Below, in pieces: positions 1-8,543 of a DNA stretch of 64,000 nucleotides. The position numbers were made by a program, and so were the translations under genes. The stretch's first letter is position 1, and every line of letters starts with the position of its first letter. This stretch comes from Fibrivirga algicola (GTDB lineage Bacteria; Bacteroidota; Bacteroidia; Cytophagales; Spirosomataceae), in NCBI RefSeq assembly GCF_011742925.1, contig NZ_WAEL01000005.1:434001-498000 (forward strand). The letters are read 5' to 3'. The notes under the pieces were generated by a model, which did not search any database, was not told the origin of the DNA, and worked only from the letters and a program-made list of their open reading frames with translations.

Positions 1-481
1 ACTTTCAGAGTAATGTTCTACAGTACAAAGATAACAAAACATATATTTGTGGTTGGAAATTGTGTTTTATTGAGAATTGAACTATGTTGAGCGTATTTAT
101 AATTAAATAAATGTAGCTTTTTTTTAGAATAAAAAAAGCTACATTTACGATGATAATAACATATTTATTTTTACTTATTACAGTGTTAGGTGATTTATAC
201 TAAAAGGCGTGTGATGCATTTATAATAAATGTTATGTATTCATGCTAGTCTCATGTGGATAGAAATAAGCAAGAAAATTTTATAAGTTTGTCATTGACTT
301 ATGAAATGATGTCTGCTGATATTCCTTCAATTAGCATATCTCTCATGACGTTCATAGAGTAATGCTAAACATGTTATTATGACCTTACCTTTATGGAAGT
401 AAAGTGGAGAAAACGTAATGTAGGCTCTGTTCAGCCATCCGGTCTAATTACTTAATTGATTGATTTGTTAATTTAAACCAC
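1..481. other. AT-rich intergenic region without a recognised gene
   Basis: No reading frame of note was found on either strand. The stretch is strongly AT-rich like the polysaccharide locus to its right. It contains one clear hairpin (listed separately) and a match to the Bacteroidetes -7 promoter pattern TAnnTTTG at 42-49, but I see no convincing -33 partner, so I do not call a promoter. Confidence 0.6.
108..147. terminator. Hairpin, probable bidirectional terminator
   Basis: A perfect 17-bp stem (108-124 pairs with 131-147) has a six-base loop. The stem begins TAAATGTAGC and continues into a run of T, so a T tract or A tract lies inside the stem on both strands. It probably ends a transcript from a gene left of the window. 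Confidence 0.5.
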
Positions 482-1291
482 ATGGAAATTAAATTTAGCT
501 ATATAGAAGAACCGCTACCAACGCGAAAAAATAGCCAATTCCCCAAAGTAACTATAATCACAGCAACTTATAATGCAGGTAACTATTTAGAGGAATGTAT
601 ATCTAGCGTTCTCAATCAATCTTACGATAATATTGAATACATTGTTATTGATGGGGGATCAACAGACTCAACAATCAATATAATTGAAACATACCAGCAC
701 AGACTAGCATACTGGATAAGTGAGCCTGATGCTGGTATCTACGATGCATGGAACAAAGGTATTTCAAAAGCTACAGGAAACTGGTTAGTTTTTATAGGTG
801 CCGACGATCAACTTTTGCCAGATGCTGTCCGACTGTATATAGAGCACATCATTAATCATCCTAATTGTGAAAATCTTCAGTTTGTTTCGTCCCAGATTCA
901 ACTAATTGATGAGAGATCAAACTATCTTGAAACGGTAGGGCAGCCTTGGCGATGGGAATTGTTTAGAAAAAGTATGGTAACCTGGCACGTCGGTACGTTT
1001 CACTCATGTTCCTTGTTTAGAATGTATGGTGTGTATGATGATACGTTTAAAATTTCGGGAGACTATGAATTTTTGCTTAGAGCTGGAAGTAGGCTAATTG
1101 CCTCATATATGCCTTCTGTTACTGCAAAAATGCGTGTAGGTGGTATAAGCGGGAGTAATCTTCTTAAAGCAAGCCAGGAAACATACAGGGCTAAAATTAA
1201 GAATAATGTATTGTCTCCTATTACTGGGAGAGTGCTAATGGTTATTGATTCTGTCAGATTACTATTTACAAAAGTGACTACTCCTAAATAA
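482..1291 (+). CDS. Family 2 glycosyltransferase
   Basis: A 269-residue GT-A fold glycosyltransferase of family GT2, which transfers a sugar from a nucleotide-sugar to a growing repeat unit at the inner membrane. Seen: TIITATYNAG near residue 24, IDGGSTD near 57, the acidic GADD metal-binding motif near 106-109 and GIYDAWNKG near 85-93, all typical of WcaA-like enzymes. It has no membrane segments. It is the only plus-strand gene in the polysaccharide locus and meets the methyltransferase gene tail to tail with two bases between stop codons. It is clearly paralogous to the GT2 at 11030-11830, sharing motif layout and the VGGIS motif near the C-terminus. The acceptor and donor cannot be read from the sequence. 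Confidence 0.9.
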   Translation: MEIKFSYIEEPLPTRKNSQFPKVTIITATYNAGNYLEECISSVLNQSYDNIEYIVIDGGSTDSTINIIETYQHRLAYWISEPDAGIYDAWNKGISKATGNWLVFIGADDQLLPDAVRLYIEHIINHPNCENLQFVSSQIQLIDERSNYLETVGQPWRWELFRKSMVTWHVGTFHSCSLFRMYGVYDDTFKISGDYEFLLRAGSRLIASYMPSVTAKMRVGGISGSNLLKASQETYRAKIKNNVLSPITGRVLMVIDSVRLLFTKVTTPK

Positions 1292-1293
1292 AT

Positions 1294-1974
1294 TTAATGA
1301 GTTTTTGCCACAGCAACTACTGCGTACTGTAGGTATTCCATATCCTCGATAGCGTTGAATAGCAGACTGTTAAGAATTTTGAAGTTTTTGTACCCTTTTA
1401 TATTTAGCTCTTTAATAGAGTTTATCCCTTCCACCATTCTAATTTCGTAATCTACTTCTGTGAAAAGACGTACAATACTCTTTTTTGTAAAAAATCTTAG
1501 GTGGGTTTTGTCGAATATGCCCGAGTCGGTTTGTGGAAAATCCTTGTTAATAATTATTTGATAGACCGCATCAAAAAATCTTATATTAGGGATTGAGCAA
1601 ACTATTATTCCTTTATCCGTAAGGTACGATTTGCATAATTCAAGCGCCGCAACTGGATTGACTAAATGCTCTAAAACGTCGTTGAAGACAATGCAGTCAA
1701 ATTTTTTTCCATTTAGGTTTAGATTTTCGTCAAAAACTGTATTGTAAACCCTATCCAATAATACTTCTGCCAACTTTGCTGCCTTTTCGTCAGGCTCTAT
1801 TCCCCATACTGTAGACCCGTAGTGTTCTTTCACTGCAGCTCCAAACACACCGCTACTACAGCCTACGTCCAACAAAGACTTAGTATCAGGTGAAATGTAT
1901 TTTAACATTTCATCTCTATTTTGAGCATAATATTGTCTATCCTTGGCTGAGTACTCTTTATGTAGTGGCTTCAT
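1294..1974 (-). CDS. Class I SAM-dependent methyltransferase
   Basis: A Rossmann-fold methyltransferase, probably modifying a sugar or lipid intermediate of the polysaccharide. Seen: the SAM-binding glycine motif LLDVGCSSGVFG, the acidic residue at the end of strand 2 (GIEPDEKA) and the FNDVLEHL motif typical of the Methyltransf_11/23 families. I place the start at the ATG at 1974, giving MKPLHKEYSAKD. A TTG start at 2040 would add 22 residues that do not resemble the family N-terminus. It lies last in the minus-strand series. Substrate unknown. Confidence 0.82.
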   Translation of the reverse strand: MKPLHKEYSAKDRQYYAQNRDEMLKYISPDTKSLLDVGCSSGVFGAAVKEHYGSTVWGIEPDEKAAKLAEVLLDRVYNTVFDENLNLNGKKFDCIVFNDVLEHLVNPVAALELCKSYLTDKGIIVCSIPNIRFFDAVYQIIINKDFPQTDSGIFDKTHLRFFTKKSIVRLFTEVDYEIRMVEGINSIKELNIKGYKNFKILNSLLFNAIEDMEYLQYAVVAVAKTH

Positions 1975-2159
1975 TAAATGCTTATGGTTGTTCCTGTACA
2001 GTACAACCTTTTTGGGAAGTAGAGTTCTATTAAATTGCAATATACATACGCTGTCAATAACAAATCCTTCATCTTAGCAAAGAATATCCCGTGAATCGTC
2101 CCCAGAAGCAAGTACAAGTAATATGGGACATACAGTTTGTGAGTTGCTTCTAAAGATAA

Positions 2160-2912
2160 CTACAAAAAATCGTTTCTGAATATTCTATGCATAATCTTAA
2201 ATATCACACGGCCTTTTAAGATAGATTTTAAATCAGTTCTATACTTTAAGTTTTCTGTTCCGGATATACCATAGCAAATCGGGTAATCTATTGGAGGTAA
2301 CCAAAGTTCTCCATCAGCAATACTTCTGTGAACAGCTCTTGCCAATACATGCTCGAAGTAGATATCGTTCTTCTCGTCGATTAGAGCCATCTCTTTAGAT
2401 AGATAACTTGTAAAGAAATCTTTTTTGGCAACAAAAAATCTAGAGTCTGCATATTGCAAATAACGCTTTAACCAACATAATACAAATAATTTACTACTTT
2501 TTATTGATTCGATAATGGTCGTGGTATTTGAAATATATTGTCTTCCAGAAGATTTTATTATATAAACACTCTTACACAGTATTTCAGACATTTCGAAACC
2601 ATAATTGATAATTTCAGCTTCACCGTGTCCTTTCCCCAAATAGCTGACGCTGGAAACAAATTGCACAAATTCGCAGTCGGGTCTACTTTCAAACAGAGAG
2701 TTAATAGATTTGGATTCGTAACCGCTATTCTCGATGAAAACTACTGGATAGTTGAGTGACATCCATTTTTCAATAGCTTTATAATAATCTTGTTCTCTTT
2801 CTTTATGGTCCAGACGCTTTAAGTTAGGTATGTTTGTTGGGGCAATAGTTCCAGTAAGCAGTATACAGAACATATTGTCTTCCAGATGTAATAACTCGTT
2901 TGAGTTTGCCAT
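2160..2912 (-). CDS. Uncharacterised polysaccharide-locus protein, possible glycosyltransferase
   Basis: A 250-residue soluble protein that I do not recognise as a named family. Near the N-terminus it reads ILLTGTIAP, followed by a segment with FIENSGY and GKGHGEAEII, then IIKSSGRQYISN. A K-x-S/T-G-R motif after a KGxGE segment occurs in some bacterial sugar transferases, so a GT-A-like role is an inference from motif style and position. It has no signal peptide or transmembrane helix. It lies between the flippase gene (23 bases upstream) and a methyltransferase gene, so it probably belongs to the same transcription unit. Confidence 0.6.
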   Translation of the reverse strand: MANSNELLHLEDNMFCILLTGTIAPTNIPNLKRLDHKEREQDYYKAIEKWMSLNYPVVFIENSGYESKSINSLFESRPDCEFVQFVSSVSYLGKGHGEAEIINYGFEMSEILCKSVYIIKSSGRQYISNTTTIIESIKSSKLFVLCWLKRYLQYADSRFFVAKKDFFTSYLSKEMALIDEKNDIYFEHVLARAVHRSIADGELWLPPIDYPICYGISGTENLKYRTDLKSILKGRVIFKIMHRIFRNDFL

Positions 2913-2935
2913 GAAAAATTTATTTATGAGTTATT

Positions 2936-4288
2936 TTATGTAATCATATTTTTTTTCTTCAACAGTACTAAACAGGGAATAATATAAAACAAAAACATCG
3001 GAACAGTTGTACTCCAAACAGCTCCTTCGACACCATAGTTCTTTATGGAAAACACTTTAACAATGAGTGTTAAGATGACTGCTATTGTATAAATAATAGT
3101 TTTTTGTTTTATAAATTTACTCGAGAGCATAATATATGAGAGAATGCAGCCAACTCCTGAAAAGAGTATTATATAGAACGCCATCGCTATGATTGTACCT
3201 TGTTCAAGTATAGCACTACTTCCAATCCAGAGCTTGATAATATAATTTCCAAATAAATAAATCAATAAACTACAAATAAGAGATACAATTATAGTAATGT
3301 ATAAACCTTTCGTTATGGATTTTTTGACCCAGTTACTATCCCCCTCAAGTGCCGCTTCGTTTAATACCGGCGTAATGTATGGAGCTGATGATTCGATTGG
3401 AACCATTACCAGGATCAGCAATTTGTATGCAATGTTAAATTCTGTTACCATCTCTGGGCTATTGTAATACACAATTAAAGCGCTGTTGCTAGCAAATAAA
3501 AGTAACGCAAGTAATTGAACCCAGAAAAACGAAAAACTTTCAGCTATTACAGACTTGATAAGCCCAATATTAGCTTCTGAAATACTTGGAAACAAATCTC
3601 GTCTTTTGAAAAGGAAATAATGTATAAAATTGACAATTATAAAAATAGTATTGGTGCCAAATACAGCTAAGATTACTAATGGAGTGTTTATCTCAAACTT
3701 ATAAAGGATAAAAAGTGCGAAAAGGCCAAATAAGTTACCCCCAGATACCCATAAATTAGTATTATAGCCTTCTTGAAAACCGATCTGAATTTTTTGAACT
3801 ATTGAAAATGGAACCGATAAACAGAGTATAAAAGCAAATAGATAGACTGAAATTTCTACTTCGTTAATTGCATCTTTAGAATGAATATTAAGGATTTGTT
3901 GCCAATTGATATTAAACGTTAGTATACAAAAAAGAAAAAAAACTAGAATTGATGAAAATGCCAAAAAGTAAAAAGTACTTGATATCGTTCTTTGTAATAT
4001 TGACCTGTCTTCTTTTAATAATCTTGGAACCCTGTTTTGTAAACCAAAGCCAAGTCCTAAGTCAGCAAAATTTATGACTGCAGCAATAGAAGTTATACTT
4101 AACATCATTCCATAACGTTCTGATCCAATCGCATTATATATTAACGGTAAATTCAAGAACCCAACTAGCATTCCTATTCCTTTTAACCCAAAACTGCTAG
4201 CTGCAGAAAATATGAACTTCTTTTTTCTAACATTCGAAGAGAACATTTTACTATATCTAGTGCCCAAAATTTTAATCAATGGTTTCAT
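2936..4288 (-). CDS. Wzx-type polysaccharide flippase
   Basis: A 450-residue integral membrane protein of the polysaccharide transporter/MOP superfamily, which flips undecaprenyl-linked repeat units across the inner membrane. Seen: about 12-14 hydrophobic helices spread over the whole length, the N-terminal SSFGLKGIGMLVGFLNLPL segment typical of the family, and loops rich in Lys/Arg. An ATG at 4288 (MKPLIKIL) is chosen over the TTG at 4351 because TAGAGA lies just upstream. Downstream genes follow on the same strand. It supports assignment of the locus to the Wzx/Wzy pathway. Confidence 0.85.
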   Translation of the reverse strand: MKPLIKILGTRYSKMFSSNVRKKKFIFSAASSFGLKGIGMLVGFLNLPLIYNAIGSERYGMMLSITSIAAVINFADLGLGFGLQNRVPRLLKEDRSILQRTISSTFYFLAFSSILVFFLFCILTFNINWQQILNIHSKDAINEVEISVYLFAFILCLSVPFSIVQKIQIGFQEGYNTNLWVSGGNLFGLFALFILYKFEINTPLVILAVFGTNTIFIIVNFIHYFLFKRRDLFPSISEANIGLIKSVIAESFSFFWVQLLALLLFASNSALIVYYNSPEMVTEFNIAYKLLILVMVPIESSAPYITPVLNEAALEGDSNWVKKSITKGLYITIIVSLICSLLIYLFGNYIIKLWIGSSAILEQGTIIAMAFYIILFSGVGCILSYIMLSSKFIKQKTIIYTIAVILTLIVKVFSIKNYGVEGAVWSTTVPMFLFYIIPCLVLLKKKNMIT

Positions 4289-4704
4289 GTCTCTAGCCAC
4301 GATAGGCATAGGGTTGATTGTAAATAGATTTACTGACGTTGCATTAGTCAAGAAAGCTATTTTTTTCTAAATATGGTTACATGGGCTGACCTGTGACGTA
4401 GATATCAACTAATGCAAGAAGTTCACAACCTCTATTGGCCGCGGCAAGTACCATTAACCTTCTTGATGGTATTAAAGCAATTGTTATCCCATTTGTATGT
4501 TGAGTAGTTTCTAATCAAATTCTCAGCCTACTCGGACAATCAAAACCTCTTGAAATAATTGTGACAAGGATGATCATCTTGGAGTTGAACCGTACTCAAG
4601 ACTGTGAAAGCGGACAATAATAGTCACACCAAGCTTTTAAAGTGAACAAATATAAGACGTGCTATATTATCATGCTTGCCAAAAACATGATATTGATGTG
4701 TGAA
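4289..4704. other. Intergenic region between flippase gene and IS remnant
   Basis: No supported gene. It contains a weak hairpin at about 4449-4471 and otherwise unremarkable AT-rich sequence. The left end of the transposase remnant starts at 4705. I could not identify a clean terminal inverted repeat or target duplication for the insertion sequence here. Confidence 0.5.
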
Positions 4705-5751
4705 TTAGTCTGTGAAGAAATCCACTTCCTTTTTACGAAAGAAGGCAGTAATAAGTCCGGGATTGGCTCGCAGTTGAGCCAATTGAACAATAACCGCTTT
4801 AGCCAGTTGCTCCAAGTTGATGATAAACACTTGGTTTTTTAGCTTCGTTTCAGATGACTCTACAGCAATTAGACCGGATTTAATTCCGGACTGTAGTCTG
4901 GTAATCGGTCTAAATGGACTCGGCCTGCCCGCTAACTGAGCCAGTCTTTAACAAGCTGACTGCGATGAATGGCTGCCCCGTCCCAAATCACCAACAAGCT
5001 TCGCTTACGGTAGCGGCTACACAATCGATCCAAAAACCAGACAATATCTTGACTGTTGAAGGGGCAATCCTGGCCGCCTAGGTAGATCCATCCACTGGGC
5101 GCAATGGCGGCTATTAGGCTCAAATGAGCGCGTCCTGCTTGCTCTATTACGAACGGGGGTTGGCCTTCAGGTGCCCATATATAGGCTAGTAAGGGCAGTA
5201 AGTAATAGGCAGACTCATCAATGTAGACGATAACACTGCCCTCAGTCTTAGCATTTTTTAAGCGCCGGTAGGTGCTCTTCCCGTCACTGTTGGAGGGCGG
5301 CCGGGTTTTGCTAACGCGCTTTAGGCTATGTTAGTTGACAGCTCCAGCCGACTCGCTTGAGCAAACGGCCCACTTGGGAGGGGTCATAACTAATGCCAAA
5401 CAGCTTTATAATGACGGCATTAACGCACAGGCGGGTACATATCTCTCCCTCAAAGTCGTGAACTATCGCCTCTTTTGTTATCTCAATAACTAACTGAGCC
5501 AATTGTTGCTCGTCGAGTCGACAAGCGGGTCCAGCAGGCTTTTTCCAGATCAAGGCATCGGGGCCGTCTTGACGATACTTTTTGAGTATTTGGCTCACCC
5601 ACCCTTCGGTCATTCCCAGGGCTTGGGCAATTTTGACTTGGGGCCAATTCTGCTCTTTGAAGGCGGCACAACGCCGTCGTAGCAATTCATAGTCAGCAAG
5701 GGTGTAAATTGCCGTGCTTGAAAAAGACAACATCTTTATGAACCTACTCAC
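4705..5751 (-). pseudogene. Decayed IS630-family transposase
   Basis: The N-terminal part (5326-5751) encodes a winged helix-turn-helix (IAQALGMTEGWVSQILKKY). It reaches GWSCQLT and stops. One frameshift later the frame resumes through YIDESAYYLLP, the first catalytic Asp of the DDE domain, and on to VIWDGAAIHRSQLVKDWLS, the second Asp. An in-frame TAG follows at 4932-4934. After it the same frame reads RLPDYSPELNPV, and the codon that should encode the catalytic Glu is TAA at 4869-4871. A further stop and frameshift precede the C-terminal stretch, which ends at 4705. The element is therefore dead by several independent lesions. It sits between the wzx and wzy genes, beside the inverted-repeat cassette. 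Confidence 0.85.
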
Positions 5752-5956
5752 ACCTCAATAAAAGCTGCCTAGTTAGTAATTTTGTGCCTTTTTGATAATA
5801 ATGGTAAGCTGTCAAATTTAAAGTAAAGACGACAAGTAAGATTCCGACTGAAAATTCAATACTTAGTCCCTTAATTAGTTTATAGCGTAGCTTTGAAGTG
5901 GACTGAGCAACATTACGTTATAAATTTAGTGTATTTAATGTTGTATAAAGCTATTC

Positions 5957-6176
5957 AATTTTACACAAGATTTGATTATGGAATAGTTTGAATAGTAGCA
6001 GACATGACGCTTAAAGTCAGAGCTAGATAAGAGCTGATTCTAAGAGAAGATTATTTTTGTTCTAAGATCCTCCGGATTGATATAACCTTTTACGGTATAG
6101 CTCACTTAGTTTGAGCACAGTGTCTGAAAGTGACCGTTCTTAAAATAATTCGTAAAATAATCTTCGAGTCTGACCA
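5957..6176 (+). repeat. Left arm of a 220-bp inverted repeat flanking the wzy gene
   Basis: This arm matches the reverse complement of 7426-7646 with eight substitutions and one single-base indel that I could count, about 96% identity. The inner 105 bp (6072-6176) match perfectly. The arm ends eight bases from the wzy stop. Within it, 12-bp inverted repeats (6046-6057 and 6154-6165, GAAGATTATTTT) lie about 100 bases apart, so the arm may itself be a degenerate miniature inverted-repeat element. Confidence 0.9.
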
Positions 6177-6184
6177 AGCCACAT

Positions 6185-7393
6185 CTAAATCTTTAGAACA
6201 ACTTTAGGTAAGACTAACCGAATTTTTTTTTCAATTAAATAATATCTACTAAAGTATCCTAAAAGTAAAGGATAAATTAACTGGAAACTTAGACCAGTAA
6301 ATCGAATCATATTATCAAAGGTACTGAACAACGCCATTGTACATAATATTGCAACTGTTGTTGAAAAATAGGGTTTATTAATATCAACCAAAAGTGGTAT
6401 GAATGACATTAACGTTGTTAGAAGTATAAAAATTGTTACTACACCTATCCACCCCATCCTTCTAAACGGATCATAATATATACTTCCAACTGTCAAAAAA
6501 CTTGCAATCAAATATTTATCTCCTTCAATTTTGTCCGGATCAGTAGAAGGATTTATTATACGCTTTGTAATAAAATCTGGTATTAACTCACTACCGACGA
6601 AATTGTAAGTATTGTATCTAATATGTTTAGCCTCATTTACAGCATTCTGAAAATTAGCAATAGGGGATGAAGCATAAAGATAAAACCAAAAAAATTCACC
6701 GGGAATTATACTATCTCGGAAGGTGTCTTTGGCTTCAGCAAGCTCAAATAAATATTCTTCGTTATCTTTAAAAGATCTAGCGAAACCAATAAAGCCAAAC
6801 ATATAAAATACAAATATAAGTGTCAGAATTAAAATAGAAAAAGATTTATAGCTTATGTATTTTGTCTTTTGACAGAAAATGACTAGGCATGACATCAATG
6901 TCATTAGGGTAGAACCTCTATTAACTACTAATACACTTAGAATAAATAATATAGCTAAGTAAAAAATAAGCTTTCGATTTCTGTTACTAATGTATTGATG
7001 ATATAAGTATATTGTATAAAATGGAGCAACTGTCTGCAAAAAAACGTGAAACGTAGGGATGCCAAAATCATAATGAGAATAAGCGTCACCTCGAAAAATC
7101 ATAAAAAGTGGCACGCCACCATTGTATATAAATTCTATTGTGTAACCAAGAGTAATGGCAGTAGTAAATAGGAAATTGTAATTATTAATTTTAATGTCCT
7201 TATAAATATACTTCTTCTGAAATATAAACCCTAAAAATATAGATGTGATAATGCTTATCATAATAAACATAAACACATCTAATTTTATGTCTGGATATAA
7301 ATTAGACCAACCCCATGTGTATACGAATAAAACTATACTAAACCCTATCGCATAACAATAAAACGGATTACTAATGAATTTTACATTTATCAT
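6185..7393 (-). CDS. Wzy-like oligosaccharide repeat unit polymerase
   Basis: A 402-residue polytopic membrane protein with about 11 hydrophobic segments and one large hydrophilic loop (residues about 205-300). The loop carries GFARSF, the YASSPIANF segment and YNTYNFVGSE, a pattern I associate with O-antigen/repeat-unit polymerases (O-ag_pol_Wzy). Its role would be to join flipped repeat units in the periplasm. ATG at 7393 is preferred to TTG at 7399. The coding region is bracketed almost exactly by a 220-bp inverted repeat (5957-6176, 7426-7646), unlike any other gene in the locus. A second polymerase/ligase-like protein is at 9655-11025, so the division of labour is open. Confidence 0.78.
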   Translation of the reverse strand: MINVKFISNPFYCYAIGFSIVLFVYTWGWSNLYPDIKLDVFMFIMISIITSIFLGFIFQKKYIYKDIKINNYNFLFTTAITLGYTIEFIYNGGVPLFMIFRGDAYSHYDFGIPTFHVFLQTVAPFYTIYLYHQYISNRNRKLIFYLAILFILSVLVVNRGSTLMTLMSCLVIFCQKTKYISYKSFSILILTLIFVFYMFGFIGFARSFKDNEEYLFELAEAKDTFRDSIIPGEFFWFYLYASSPIANFQNAVNEAKHIRYNTYNFVGSELIPDFITKRIINPSTDPDKIEGDKYLIASFLTVGSIYYDPFRRMGWIGVVTIFILLTTLMSFIPLLVDINKPYFSTTVAILCTMALFSTFDNMIRFTGLSFQLIYPLLLGYFSRYYLIEKKIRLVLPKVVLKI

Positions 7394-7425
7394 ACTCAAT
7401 CAGTTGGAAAAAATCGTGTGTCGTC

Positions 7426-7646
7426 TGGTCAGACTCGAAGATTATTTTACGAATTATTTTAAGAACGGTCACTTTCAGACACTGTGCTCAAACTAAGTGA
7501 GCTATACCGTAAAAGGTTATATCAATCCGGTAGGATCTCAGAACAAAAATAATCTTCTCTTAGGATCAGCTCTTATCTAACTCTGACTTCAAGCGTTATC
7601 TCTGCTGCTATTCAAACTATTTCATAATCAAATCTTGTGTAAAATT
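7426..7646 (-). repeat. Right arm of the 220-bp inverted repeat flanking the wzy gene
   Basis: Inverted copy of 5957-6176. It lies 32 bases upstream of the wzy start codon, so the promoter of wzy, if it has its own, is likely inside or next to the arm. Differences from the left arm are concentrated in the outer half. The half nearer the gene is identical. Confidence 0.9.
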
Positions 7647-8543
7647 AAGTCATTAAACGATACTTGCGACGATGTTATCATATTTAAGACTAATTTTCTT
7701 ATCCTTTGTAGGTTTGGATACACCTCTAAATGACGCATATGTTTGGTGATAGGACCCTGTAATCTAATTTGTCTGAGGACTCCGATCGCATACTTTGTGT
7801 ATTAAACATTCCGGACATGTTCATACTCTTCCAGTTCAGCTACGTGTGCCTTATTTGCAATTATGGTATACAAGGCATCCTGAAAACTGGATTTCGCAGA
7901 CGTGCAGAGTTAAGAAGCTATACACTCTTTTCTTCTGTAAATACATATTGTTTGAACTCATATCGTTAAATAAATCGTGTAACGAAAGCTATTCTTATCG
8001 TTAAGGTTCAATTCTCTTGTAATCAAAATTTATATCTAAACGACTAAATAAGTAGATTATAACTAGCTTCTCTCGTTCTGAAAAGTCTAATTTAATTTAT
8101 TACCGTATGCATATTCGTTAAATGCTCTTTAAATAAATTTGTTACTGTCGTTAACTTGCACAATGTAAGTAACAGTTAAAAATTTAATTTTAAGCGTTTT
8201 ATCAATCTCATCGCATCTACCCCAACTGACGATTCGTACAAATGAAAATAGGAATGTACAGTTTGAAATATTGCAGATAGTTTACTTGTCAGTAAGCTGT
8301 AAAATTAATTTATGTATTTATCCTCGAAGCGCTGAATACAACAAAGTTATTAATTTCTTACCGAGTCTGTAATTTAGTGTAAATAGAAAAGCAGCCATGG
8401 GACCGACTAGGCTTCCCTATAAGATAATTTCAGAGTTTTTCTTTCTCTAAACTTGTAGTTGCATGGGTCATTAAAGATTAGTTCAAATTGTTGTTGTCTT
8501 GTCACTAAAATTAGATATTGATTAGATAGTAAGATAGTGTCTG
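7647..8543. other. About 900 bp of AT-rich DNA without a recognised gene
   Basis: Only two short overlapping reading frames (7769-7969 and 7795-8004) exist and neither looks like a protein. I see no transposase fragment, tRNA or strong hairpin. The length is unusual for this otherwise compact window, and the sequence may be degraded remains of a lost gene. Confidence 0.55.

Noticed and set aside
42-49. TATATTTG as a Bacteroidetes -7 promoter element
   Set aside because: No TTTG-type -33 element at the right distance, and the AT-rich background makes chance matches likely.
4642-4842. Plus-strand frame of 66 codons
   Set aside because: It is antisense to the C-terminal part of the IS630 transposase remnant and has no family resemblance.
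7769-8004. Two overlapping short plus-strand frames in the AT-rich gap
   Set aside because: They use unusual residue composition, overlap each other in different frames and have no clear ribosome-binding site.
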